Of a stretch of DNA of 39,505 nt, positions 8,689-16,752 are shown in pieces. A model generated the notes under the pieces. The model was given only the letters and a program-made list of their open reading frames with translations, was not told the origin of the DNA and made no database searches. How positions within the stretch are numbered: the first letter of the stretch is position 1; each line of letters opens with the position of its first letter. Source of the stretch: Muribaculaceae bacterium. Its GTDB lineage: Bacteria > Bacteroidota > Bacteroidia > Bacteroidales > Muribaculaceae. The DNA lies in assembly GCA_029071345.1 (NCBI GenBank), contig JAIEAO010000066.1:1-39505 (forward strand). The letters are read 5' to 3'. The position numbers were made by a program, and so were the translations under genes.

Positions 8689-10164
8689 ATGAAATATTAC
8701 GATAAGCTGATATTTGAATTGTCGCGTCCCGGAAGAAAGGGTTACGAACTTCCCGCCGACAAGTATGAGACTGACGGCATTGCCGGTATTCCCGCCGATC
8801 TTCAGCGCACACAACCTTTGGAACTTCCCGAGGTGAGCGAGCTGGATGTCGTAAGGCATTATACTAACCTTTCAAACAAGAACTTCGGTGTCGACACTGG
8901 CTTCTATCCCTTAGGTAGCTGCACCATGAAGTATAACCCGAAGATCAACGAAGAGGTTGCTGCGATGCCCGAATTCGCATCGCTTCATCCGCTGCAGGAT
9001 GAGGAGAGCGTGCAGGGTGCGCTTGAACTTTACTACAATCTTCAGAAAGCTCTCGCAAGCATCGCAGGTTTGGCTGAATTCACACTCAACCCATACGCGG
9101 GTGCTCATGGTGAGCTTACCGGTCTGATGGTGATGCGCCAGTATCATCTCTCAAGAGGCGACAACAAGCGCACCAAAGTGATCGTGCCAGACTCGGCTCA
9201 CGGCACAAACCCGGCTTCCGCTATGGTTGCTGGATTAGAGGTTGTGGAGGTTAAATCAAAACCGAACGGATCAATCGACGTTGAGGATCTTAAACCTCTG
9301 CTCGATGACACTGTTGCCGGTATCATGATGACTAACCCCAACACTCTCGGTATGTTCGAGACCGAGATCATGGATATCGCGAAGCTTGTTCACGATGCCG
9401 GAGGTCTGCTCTATTATGACGGTGCAAACCTCAACCCGATGCTCGGCAAGGTACGTCCCGGCGACATGGGCTTCGACATTATGCACATCAACCTTCACAA
9501 GACATTCTCGACACCTCACGGTGGAGGAGGTCCCGGTTCAGGTCCTGTAGGTGTTGCCAAACATCTCGTTGACCTTCTTCCCGCGCCTCATGTGGTTAAG
9601 GGTGAAGACGGCAAATTCCATGTTGAAGGTATGAAAGACACGAGCCTCGGTAGCGTAAGCTCATTCCTCGGAAACTTTGGCGTGATGATGAAGGCTTACG
9701 CTTACATCCTCAGTCTCGGCAAGGAGAATCTGAAGAACGTAGGCCCGATGGCTACCCTTAACGCCAACTATATCAAGGAGTCGCTTAAGGATGACTATCT
9801 GCTTCCGATCGAAGGTGCCTGTAAGCATGAGTTTGTGTTCGACGGTCTGAAAGATAAGTCAACAGGTGTTACCACCCTCAACGTTGCAAAACGTCTGCTC
9901 GACTACGGTTTCCATGCTCCCACGATCTATTTCCCCTTGCTCTTCCACGAGTCAATGATGATCGAGCCTACAGAGACCGAGAGCCTTGAGACTCTTGACG
10001 AGTTTATCGACGTGATGCACAAGGTTGCCAAGGAAGCCAAGGAGAATCCCGAGAATCTTAAGAATGCGCCTTTGACCACTCTTATCTCTCATCCCGACGA
10101 GACCACGGCTGCCAAGAAACCGATCCTTTCTTATCGTCAGTTAAAAGCTTCGCAAGATGCATAG
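8689..10164 (+). CDS. gcvPB: Glycine dehydrogenase (decarboxylating) subunit 2
   Basis: PLP-binding half: FYPLGSCTMKYNPKINE, AHGTNPASA, NLHKTFSTPHGGGGPGSGPVGV. Confidence 0.97.
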   Translation: MKYYDKLIFELSRPGRKGYELPADKYETDGIAGIPADLQRTQPLELPEVSELDVVRHYTNLSNKNFGVDTGFYPLGSCTMKYNPKINEEVAAMPEFASLHPLQDEESVQGALELYYNLQKALASIAGLAEFTLNPYAGAHGELTGLMVMRQYHLSRGDNKRTKVIVPDSAHGTNPASAMVAGLEVVEVKSKPNGSIDVEDLKPLLDDTVAGIMMTNPNTLGMFETEIMDIAKLVHDAGGLLYYDGANLNPMLGKVRPGDMGFDIMHINLHKTFSTPHGGGGPGSGPVGVAKHLVDLLPAPHVVKGEDGKFHVEGMKDTSLGSVSSFLGNFGVMMKAYAYILSLGKENLKNVGPMATLNANYIKESLKDDYLLPIEGACKHEFVFDGLKDKSTGVTTLNVAKRLLDYGFHAPTIYFPLLFHESMMIEPTETESLETLDEFIDVMHKVAKEAKENPENLKNAPLTTLISHPDETTAAKKPILSYRQLKASQDA

Positions 10165-11506
10165 CGATATCATAATCATAGGTGCCGGCCCCGGGGGATA
10201 TGAAACAGCCCTCGAGGCCGCTCACCGAGGCAAAAGCGTGACGCTTTTCAATGGCGGTGCGCTCGGAGGTACTTGTCTTAACGAAGGGTGCATACCCACA
10301 AAATGCCTATGCCGCGATTCACAGATGGTGATGCAGTTCAAGGAGGCCGACAAGTTCGGTATCGATGAATTCACATTCTCTGTTGATTACGGAAAGATCG
10401 TGGAGCGTAAACGTGCTGTCACCGATCAGCTCCGTGAAGGTATCGCCGTGATGCTCAAGCAGGCCAAGGTTAATGTGGTTGATGCCAAAGCTTCATTCAA
10501 GGATGCCAAGACCGTGGTAGCCGACGGCGAAGAGTATACCGCCGACGACATTATCATCGCATCGGGCAGCGTCTCGAAGTCACTTCCTATCCCCGGTCAT
10601 GACCTCGGCTGCGTGATGGATTCAACCGATATCCTCAATATCGAGTATGTACCCGCTTCCCTTATCATAATCGGTGGCGGCGTAATCGGTATGGAATTCG
10701 CCTCTATCTTTGCTGGACTCGGTTCGAAAGTTACCGTAATCGAGTTCATGAAGCAGATTCTCCCTCCGTTTGATTCCGATATCGCAAAACGACTGAAACA
10801 GACGCTTTCAAAACGAGGAATCGAAATCATTACAGGAGCCGCTGCGAAAAAGATCGAACAGAATGAGGATAACGAAGTCGTGGTTACTTACGAAGCCAAA
10901 GGGAAAGAGATGACCGTTGTCGGTACAGACCTTTTGATGGCCGTAGGTCGCGCACCGCGTGTTGACGGTCTCAACCTCGAAGCCGCCGGCGTGGAATATT
11001 CGCCTAAAGGGATTGTGGTTGACGACAATATGCGGACCAACGTAGAGCATATATACGCCGTTGGCGATGTCAACGCACGCATGATGCTTGCTCACGTCGC
11101 CTCGTTCCAGGGTCTCCGTACCTTGAACGCGATTGAAGGTAAAGAGGATAAGATACGTTTTGATATCGTGCCCTCGGCAGTGTTCTGCACACCTGAATGC
11201 GGCATGGCCGGAATGACTGAAGAGGAATGCAAAGCCAACGGTATCGAGGTCGTATGCGGCAAGAGCTTCTACCGCGCCAACGGAAAAGCGTTGGCTATGG
11301 GGGAGAGCGAAGGCCTCTGCAAACTCATCTTCGAGAAAGAGAGCCGCAAGCTCATCGGAGCCCACATCATGGGTGCGGATGCGGCATTGTTGGCTCAGGA
11401 AGCCGTAGACCTGATGAACGCCGGAGCCACAGCCGACTCAATCCGCGACATCATCTTCGGTCACCCGACCCTCAGCGAGATCCTCCTCGCCGCCACCCAC
11501 ATCTAA
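10157..11506 (+). CDS. lpdA: Dihydrolipoyl dehydrogenase
   Basis: GAGPGGYETALEAAHRG, redox motif GGTCLNEGCIPTKCL, GGGVIGMEFASIFAGLGSKVTVIE. Overlaps the gcvPB end by 8 bp. Confidence 0.95.
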   Translation: MHSDIIIIGAGPGGYETALEAAHRGKSVTLFNGGALGGTCLNEGCIPTKCLCRDSQMVMQFKEADKFGIDEFTFSVDYGKIVERKRAVTDQLREGIAVMLKQAKVNVVDAKASFKDAKTVVADGEEYTADDIIIASGSVSKSLPIPGHDLGCVMDSTDILNIEYVPASLIIIGGGVIGMEFASIFAGLGSKVTVIEFMKQILPPFDSDIAKRLKQTLSKRGIEIITGAAAKKIEQNEDNEVVVTYEAKGKEMTVVGTDLLMAVGRAPRVDGLNLEAAGVEYSPKGIVVDDNMRTNVEHIYAVGDVNARMMLAHVASFQGLRTLNAIEGKEDKIRFDIVPSAVFCTPECGMAGMTEEECKANGIEVVCGKSFYRANGKALAMGESEGLCKLIFEKESRKLIGAHIMGADAALLAQEAVDLMNAGATADSIRDIIFGHPTLSEILLAATHI

Positions 11507-11517
11507 CCCTAAAAGGT

Positions 11518-11640
11518 TTGTAAAAATAGTTAGGTATACCCGAATAGAATTGCATATGTTGTAAAAATATATTAGTATACTTGAATAAAATTACAGAATT
11601 TGTAAAAATGTTTAGGTATACCCAAAAGAAATTACGGAAA
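11518..11640 (+). repeat. Three direct tandem copies of a 41-bp unit
   Basis: Copies at 11518-11558, 11559-11599 and 11600-11640, each starting TTGTAAAAAT and containing GTATAC and a GAATARAATT-like block; exact 41-bp spacing. Confidence 0.85.
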
Positions 11641-11704
11641 TTTCCGACAATTTTACACCTGCAAATATACACTTTTCCTATTCAGGGTATTCTATAATAT
11701 AATT

Positions 11705-11737
11705 AAGCCGACAAGATTAAAGTAATCTCGTCGGCTT
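11705..11737. terminator. Bidirectional intrinsic terminator between convergent lpdA and the PEGA gene
   Basis: AAGCCGACAAGATTA-AAG-TAATCTCGTCGGCTT, 15-bp stem with one mismatch, A/T flanks. Confidence 0.75.
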
Positions 11738-11775
11738 TATTGAAGTGTTAGTAAAATAAGTGAATTAATAATGAT

Positions 11776-12513
11776 TTACTCATCTTTAGGAACTAATTCG
11801 AAGAATCCACTTATCTCTTGTTGATCAAATGCCTGTCTGACATTATATCGCTTAACTTGGTCAAGATATCCTTTCTTGGAAATTTTAATCTCCACTGTAA
11901 CATTTCTTGAGTTGGCATAGGTCAATCCCGGGATATTAAAACTTCGGGTTTCTTCGTAAGGGGTAGTAGTCAAGTATGTTTCATTAGTATTTTTCACTTC
12001 CGACGGATTATTGGAGATTACTCTATAGGAAATGCAAGCACCTCTTGGATCTGAGTCAAAATACCATCGAATTATTGTCTCTTCCATTTTAGTCTCTCCG
12101 GGCCTGTCCCTACTTACTCTGGAATTTGCTTGACCATTAGGTATGGTAGGATCGTTTTTATAAGTTTCACGATTTTGCTCCGCTTCTTTCTGTTTTTGGA
12201 TTGCGACTTGATCGAGTGATAGTTTAGCGAATACGACAGGCGAATTTTTTAATTCTTTTTTGTCGAAATTTACAATAACTGTTTTCCCCTCATAGTCTTT
12301 TTTCTCAAAAAGGAAAATCAAATTCCGTTTTGCCATTTTAGAGTCTACCTTAATTATAGCAGGCGTAGTCTGTGCTACGATATTTCCATTAAGATATACA
12401 GTCGCGCCTGACGGTTCTGTAACCAAAGAGACATCATAGTCTTTTGCCTTAGCACCAAATGTTGAAAGAGCAGCGAAGACTAAAACTAAGAGTATTTTCA
12501 TTAAATTTCCCAT
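11776..12513 (-). CDS. Secreted PEGA-domain protein
   Basis: Signal peptide, then PEGA-type repeat (VSLVTEPSGATVYLNGNIVAQTTPAIIKV). Confidence 0.65.
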   Translation of the reverse strand: MGNLMKILLVLVFAALSTFGAKAKDYDVSLVTEPSGATVYLNGNIVAQTTPAIIKVDSKMAKRNLIFLFEKKDYEGKTVIVNFDKKELKNSPVVFAKLSLDQVAIQKQKEAEQNRETYKNDPTIPNGQANSRVSRDRPGETKMEETIIRWYFDSDPRGACISYRVISNNPSEVKNTNETYLTTTPYEETRSFNIPGLTYANSRNVTVEIKISKKGYLDQVKRYNVRQAFDQQEISGFFELVPKDE

Positions 12514-12544
12514 CTTTATAACTTTAAATTAAATATTTAAGACA

Positions 12545-12572
12545 AAACGTCCGGCATAGCAACCGGACGTTT
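12545..12572. terminator. Intrinsic terminator between the lipoprotein and PEGA genes
   Basis: AAACGTCCGG-N8-CCGGACGTTT with flanking A/T. Confidence 0.7.
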
Positions 12573-12613
12573 CTCAAATTATTTAGAAGGCAAGTGTAAG
12601 ATACTCAATGATA

Positions 12614-13120
12614 TTAGAAAATATTTTTCACTTTCTTCATAAACGTTCTGACGAAACCTGGTTTCGACTCCTTCTTGCCTCCAATTGGAGCAGAGGTGTT
12701 TATTATAGCTCCTCCGCAACGCATTTGGCCATCAAGAGTAGAAATGGTTATTGCGTCAGCTTCCGTCATCGGGCGGAAATTATGGTAAGTGGCTGGGTAT
12801 CCACTGACGGTCACTGAACCACCACGGAATAACCCTCGGCGCTTAACGGTATATTGCGGCTCAACGAGTACATCGGCACCAATCTCTTTAAGCAATTCAC
12901 CAGTGGCCTTTTCGGTTTCATGAGAAACAGAAACAGTATTAAAGGGTTTCCATTTCCAATTGCTCGTGTGCTCTATACGTTGAGGTTGCACTGTCATATC
13001 CGCAACAGTCACACTAACCACCTTAGTATCTACATTGGTGTACTCACAGGTGTGTGAAATTGTGGAACATGAGCAAAGCGCAAGCAATGCAGCCGTTGCA
13101 AAAGTTAATGCTAATCTCAT
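12614..13120 (-). CDS. Small lipoprotein, paralog A
   Basis: Lipobox LLALCSC; core CSTISHT..TNVDTK..., RRGLFRGG, VTVSGYPATYHNFRPMTEADAITI. Shares motifs with 13146-13580. Confidence 0.75.
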   Translation of the reverse strand: MRLALTFATAALLALCSCSTISHTCEYTNVDTKVVSVTVADMTVQPQRIEHTSNWKWKPFNTVSVSHETEKATGELLKEIGADVLVEPQYTVKRRGLFRGGSVTVSGYPATYHNFRPMTEADAITISTLDGQMRCGGAIINTSAPIGGKKESKPGFVRTFMKKVKNIF

Positions 13121-13145
13121 AATTATTAGGAATTAAGAGATTAGA

Positions 13146-13580
13146 TTAGTGTTTGCATTTTCTCTTACAATCGTTACCGCCATTGATAGTGTTGATGATG
13201 TCGGCCTCCTCCTGAGTTGTGGAGTGGAATTTCTCATAAGTTCCGACATGGCCGGTAACAGTGATATACTTAATACTGGTTCTAAACAAGCCGCGAGTCT
13301 TTTTGATTTCGAACTCCGGGCATACGATAACATCTCCATTGCCGTTAACCTCCAGAGCTTTGGCAACGGCTGCAGCACGCAGTGATTTCATGCCAGCACG
13401 CTGGTGAGAACGAGTGGGAGTGAATGTGTACTTGATCACTTTGTCTGATACCACGAGATTTGCAGTTGTACGGTTAGTAATTTTAGTGTCAACATTCTCC
13501 GTTGTAGCAGTGTGTGAAATAGTTGAACATGATGTTACAAACATTGCGGCAGTAGCCATCAAAAGAACCAATTTTTTCAT
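13146..13580 (-). CDS. Small lipoprotein, paralog B
   Basis: Lipobox AAMFVTSC; SCSTISHT..ENVDTK, TRGLFRTS, ITVTGHVGTYEKFHSTTQEEADIINT. Confidence 0.75.
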   Translation of the reverse strand: MKKLVLLMATAAMFVTSCSTISHTATTENVDTKITNRTTANLVVSDKVIKYTFTPTRSHQRAGMKSLRAAAVAKALEVNGNGDVIVCPEFEIKKTRGLFRTSIKYITVTGHVGTYEKFHSTTQEEADIINTINGGNDCKRKCKH

Positions 13581-13702
13581 TGAATGAATTGTTTAGTAAT
13601 GAATAGTGAAATTATTAGTTGCAAAATTAAACAAAATTTCACAATTGCCCCCCCCGATTGTTAATTAATGTTAATTAGTATTAACTATTGGCAATAAATA
13701 TA

Positions 13703-13746
13703 AATTAAAAGCGCATCGATCTCTCCCGGTCGATGCGCTTTTAATT
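13703..13746. terminator. Strong bidirectional intrinsic terminator
   Basis: Perfect 17-bp stem AATTAAAAGCGCATCGA / TCGATGCGCTTTTAATT with a 10-nt loop. Confidence 0.8.
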
Positions 13747-13784
13747 GTTTATTATAAGGGATTTAAATTGTCTTTAGTGAAGAT

Positions 13785-14210
13785 TTAATCCTCCTTATCA
13801 TTCTGGATGAGTCTTATGTCTGATTTAATAAATGATTCTATTAAATTGATTAGATTCAGAGATTTTTCAATTATTGGCTCTATATCGCTTTGCTTGATTT
13901 CTGTAAAACAGTTATAGTCGGCTTCTTCTCTCTTTGATTGAAGATACGACAATATATAACCCTCTTCCACTGGAACTAAGCCGGTTTTTACACAATGTTT
14001 ATTAAACATTACAACCGCTCCCTTGTGAGACTTAACAGGTATCTCATTGTGAATCAGAAGGGCTGAAACTGCATGAAATAATGCATAGTAAAGACGATTA
14101 GCAACTAAATCCCAATAATGATTATCTTTTGCCAAACCAGCCTGTTCATAATTCAAGCGGGCTTTATGGAGCTCATAATCAACTATTGATTTTCTATCGT
14201 CATTAGTCAT
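13785..14210 (-). CDS. HEPN-domain toxin (HepT-like, UPF0332/PF05168-type)
   Basis: NRLYYALFHAVSALL (Rx6H) plus SHKGAVVMFNKHCVKTGLVPVEEGYILSYLQSKREEADY, typical of this HEPN family; downstream partner of the MNT ORF. Confidence 0.85.
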   Translation of the reverse strand: MTNDDRKSIVDYELHKARLNYEQAGLAKDNHYWDLVANRLYYALFHAVSALLIHNEIPVKSHKGAVVMFNKHCVKTGLVPVEEGYILSYLQSKREEADYNCFTEIKQSDIEPIIEKSLNLINLIESFIKSDIRLIQNDKED

Positions 14211-14530
14211 AGTAGCGTAACTTTATCTCGGTTGACGTTTTCATAGAACGGCGTGGATTTCATCTTAGCCCATTCTTTTTTACTATACAATACCGGGATG
14301 ATGACTTCATCAAATTCTGAACCCAGTAGGCACAACGGGAATGCATAATTGTTAAAATCCTGTTGAGTAGTTGAATCCTTATCCAAAATAATCAATATAT
14401 CCCAATCCGAGTCTGCCTTGTATGTGCCTCTTGCCCGTGAACCATACAGCCATACATGAGCGTTTGAAGGAAAACTCCGCTTCGAGTATTCCTTCAAACG
14501 GTTCATCAGTATGCTGAATTTATTATTCAT
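14207..14530 (-). CDS. MNT-type minimal nucleotidyltransferase antitoxin (MntA-like)
   Basis: WLYGSRARGTYKADSDWDILIILD (GSx10DxD); 4-bp overlap with the HEPN start. Confidence 0.88.
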   Translation of the reverse strand: MNNKFSILMNRLKEYSKRSFPSNAHVWLYGSRARGTYKADSDWDILIILDKDSTTQQDFNNYAFPLCLLGSEFDEVIIPVLYSKKEWAKMKSTPFYENVNRDKVTLL

Positions 14531-14614
14531 AGGGCAAATATATAACTATTCTCTGTTTAAAACAAATAAATCTGTTTTAGAGAGTAATTATATCAAGATC
14601 GCGGGGCGATAGAA

Positions 14615-15178
14615 TTAGTTTTGGGAAGGATTGGTGTAGGGGGTCATGTGGTAGCCGAGGGCGTTGAGCTCCATTGCCATGCCGGCGAGGTAGAGCTGGT
14701 GCAGACAGGCGATGTAGCATCCTAAGGCTGTTTCTGTGCCGGGTTCTATTTTCTCGTGATTTAGCAGTCCGTAGACCCTCGACGCACATTCGGCTACGAG
14801 GTCGTGGATGCTTTCGGCACCTTCGTTGCGGTAGCCAAGCAGATTTTCCACTACAGTCTCATCGAAATGGTCATACCCTTGCTCGTCGCGCAGTTTTTCG
14901 TAATAATCTGTGCGGTTGGCATTTGCCTCCCAGTCTTTATCCCAATAGAATGCCATCGCCATACCCATGAACATCATCCAGCCAAGCGAGGTGACAGGAT
15001 ATTGCTGGAACTCTTTAACACCGTCGGGCATATAGGCACGGGCGATCATGGGCCATTTTTCTTCTACATCGGGGCATTCGGGTACATGGGCATCCAACGC
15101 ACCTTTTTTCTGCAGAAACTCAGTAAGATCTTTCTTTACTTTCTCTTCAAATTCAGTTACAAATGCTTTATTTTCCAT
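14615..15178 (-). CDS. Conserved hypothetical protein
   Basis: Intact 187-aa ORF in operon orientation with a heptamer-array leader; no family recognised. Confidence 0.6.
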   Translation of the reverse strand: MENKAFVTEFEEKVKKDLTEFLQKKGALDAHVPECPDVEEKWPMIARAYMPDGVKEFQQYPVTSLGWMMFMGMAMAFYWDKDWEANANRTDYYEKLRDEQGYDHFDETVVENLLGYRNEGAESIHDLVAECASRVYGLLNHEKIEPGTETALGCYIACLHQLYLAGMAMELNALGYHMTPYTNPSQN

Positions 15179-15186
15179 AGTTTTTA

Positions 15187-15221
15187 TTTTAGTTTTCGGT
15201 TTTCAGTTATCAATTTTCAGA
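15187..15221 (-). repeat. Heptameric array in the leader of the 14615-15178 gene
   Basis: Minus strand: TCTGAAA ATTGATA ACTGAAA ACCGAAA ACTAAAA, 7-bp period. Confidence 0.8.
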
Positions 15222-15226
15222 ATTAA

Positions 15227-15239
15227 GCCCCTCCGAGGC
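15227..15239 (-). repeat. GGA-triloop mini-hairpin
   Basis: Minus strand GCCTC-GGA-GGGGC (one T-G pair), between the MBL stop codon and the heptamer array. Confidence 0.5.
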
Positions 15240-15247
15240 AGTTAAAA

Positions 15248-15916
15248 TTAAAATTTGAGACGGTAATGGGGATTGGGGGAGAGAAACGGGTTGGCGGCAC
15301 GTTCGCGTCCGATAGTGGTCGAAGGTCCGTGACCGGGGTAAACGACGGTATTGTCGGGAAGAGGCAGCAGATTATCTTTTATCGACTTGATGAGTTGTTC
15401 GCCGTTTCCGCCGGGAAGGTCGGCCCTACCGACTGAGCCTTCAAACAGGGCATCACCGGTGATTACGAAGTCTCCTTCCTTGTCATAAAGCGCGATGCTG
15501 CCGGGTGAGTGACCGGGAACATGGATCACTTCTAATTCTCCGCTACCGACTTTGATCTTGTCGCCGGGTTCAAGATAGGTGTCGATCGACATATCTTCCA
15601 CTTCGGTATTGATTCCGAAGGCTTCTGCCTGCTGGCGCAGTCTTGACGCTAAGAATTCATCATCCTTATGCCCGAAGATCGGCACTTTATATTTGTTCTT
15701 GGCAAATGCCGCTCCGATGGCGTGGTCGATATGGAGGTGAGTGTTGATAATGCTCGTCACCTCAAGCGCGTTGCGTTCGATGAAACGCTCCATCGCTTCC
15801 TCCTCCTGACGGTTGATCATGCCGGGGTCGACGATAGCGGCTTTTTTCTCTTTCGAGTCATAGACAACGTAAGTGTTTATGCCGAAGAGCGAGAATTCAA
15901 ATTTTGCTATGTTCAT
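15248..15916 (-). CDS. MBL-fold metallo-hydrolase (glyoxalase II-like)
   Basis: INTHLHIDHAIGA (HxHxDH), VIHVPGHSPGSIALY, ITGDALFEGSVGRADLPGG, VYPGHGPSTTIG. Confidence 0.93.
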   Translation of the reverse strand: MNIAKFEFSLFGINTYVVYDSKEKKAAIVDPGMINRQEEEAMERFIERNALEVTSIINTHLHIDHAIGAAFAKNKYKVPIFGHKDDEFLASRLRQQAEAFGINTEVEDMSIDTYLEPGDKIKVGSGELEVIHVPGHSPGSIALYDKEGDFVITGDALFEGSVGRADLPGGNGEQLIKSIKDNLLPLPDNTVVYPGHGPSTTIGRERAANPFLSPNPHYRLKF

Positions 15917-15921
15917 GGCAG

Positions 15922-15949
15922 TTTTCGGTTTTAAGTTTTCAGTTTTCAG
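15922..15949 (-). repeat. Heptameric array in the MBL gene leader
   Basis: Minus strand CTGAAAA CTGAAAA CTTAAAA CCGAAAA, ending 6 bp before the ATG. Confidence 0.85.
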
Positions 15950-15978
15950 AGATTAATCTCGATAATCAGGATTAATCC
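15949..15978. repeat. Two tandem palindromes at 19-bp spacing
   Basis: GAGATTAATCTC and GGATTAATCC, each followed by a CGATAA-type spacer; outer pair differs compensatorily. Confidence 0.55.
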
Positions 15979-15986
15979 CGATAAAT

Positions 15987-16020
15987 CTAATTCCTAACTC
16001 CTAATTCCTAACTCCTAACA
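15987..16020. repeat. Heptameric array overlapping the rsmG stop codon
   Basis: CTAATTC CTAACTC CTAATTC CTAACTC CTAACA. Confidence 0.85.
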
Positions 16021-16641
16021 AACAGAAGTGTAGGCTATCTTCTTGGTGTCGAAGAATGGTTCGGTGAAATATTGCGGGATGTCGATGATTTCACTGCGAT
16101 TCTTCAGCGGACGCATCTCGGCAGAAATGTCACCACCTTTCAGGGTGATAAGTCCGTTTGGCAAGGCGTTGCGTTGCTCTGACGAGATATTTTTCTTACA
16201 AATCTTCAATAAATCGGTCTGAGGCATGACGGCACGGCTAACCACAAAATCAAACTTTTCCTTGCATTCGGCCACGTCGCCGTGTTGAAAGGTCACGTTC
16301 TGCAATCCGGCCGCCTTCGCTATCTCCTGCGCTACAAGTAGTTTCTTACCTGTGCGGTCGATAAGATGGAAATGCACTTCGGGGAAAAGCACTGCCAGAG
16401 GCAAGCCGGGGAGTCCGCCGCCGGTGCCGAAATCCATCACTCTTGATCCGGGCGAAAATCTGATGAATTTCGCAATAGCCAGAGAGTGAAGAAGATGATT
16501 GATCTCAAGGTTATCGATATCTTTTCTTGAAATCACGTTGATCTTGGCGTTCCATTCCGGATAAAGTTCCAGCATTTTCAAGAATGCTTCTTTCTGCCGG
16601 TCGGTCAACTCGGGGAAATATTTGAAAATTTGATGTTCCAT
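16015..16641 (-). CDS. rsmG: 16S rRNA (guanine527-N7)-methyltransferase
   Basis: NVISRKDIDNLEINHLLHSLAIAKF, VMDFGTGGGLPGLPLAVLFPEVHFHLIDRTGKK. Confidence 0.95.
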   Translation of the reverse strand: MEHQIFKYFPELTDRQKEAFLKMLELYPEWNAKINVISRKDIDNLEINHLLHSLAIAKFIRFSPGSRVMDFGTGGGLPGLPLAVLFPEVHFHLIDRTGKKLLVAQEIAKAAGLQNVTFQHGDVAECKEKFDFVVSRAVMPQTDLLKICKKNISSEQRNALPNGLITLKGGDISAEMRPLKNRSEIIDIPQYFTEPFFDTKKIAYTSVC

Positions 16642-16683
16642 ATAATTATAACAACCGAATCACATATTTTATTTTATATAAAG

Positions 16684-16729
16684 GCAAACCCCGCGAAGGA
16701 GACTTGATGTCATCCTGCGCAGGGTTTGC
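16684..16729 (-). terminator. Probable terminator downstream of the glycogen phosphorylase gene
   Basis: GCAAACCC...GGGTTTGC stem with T-rich sequence on the minus-strand downstream side. Confidence 0.5.
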
Positions 16730-16752
16730 TAAACAGAGTGAATTATTATGTC

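Noticed and set aside
7354-10164. gcvP split by frameshift (pseudogene)
   Set aside because: Two-subunit GcvPA/GcvPB is a normal architecture; both ORFs are complete with their own starts.
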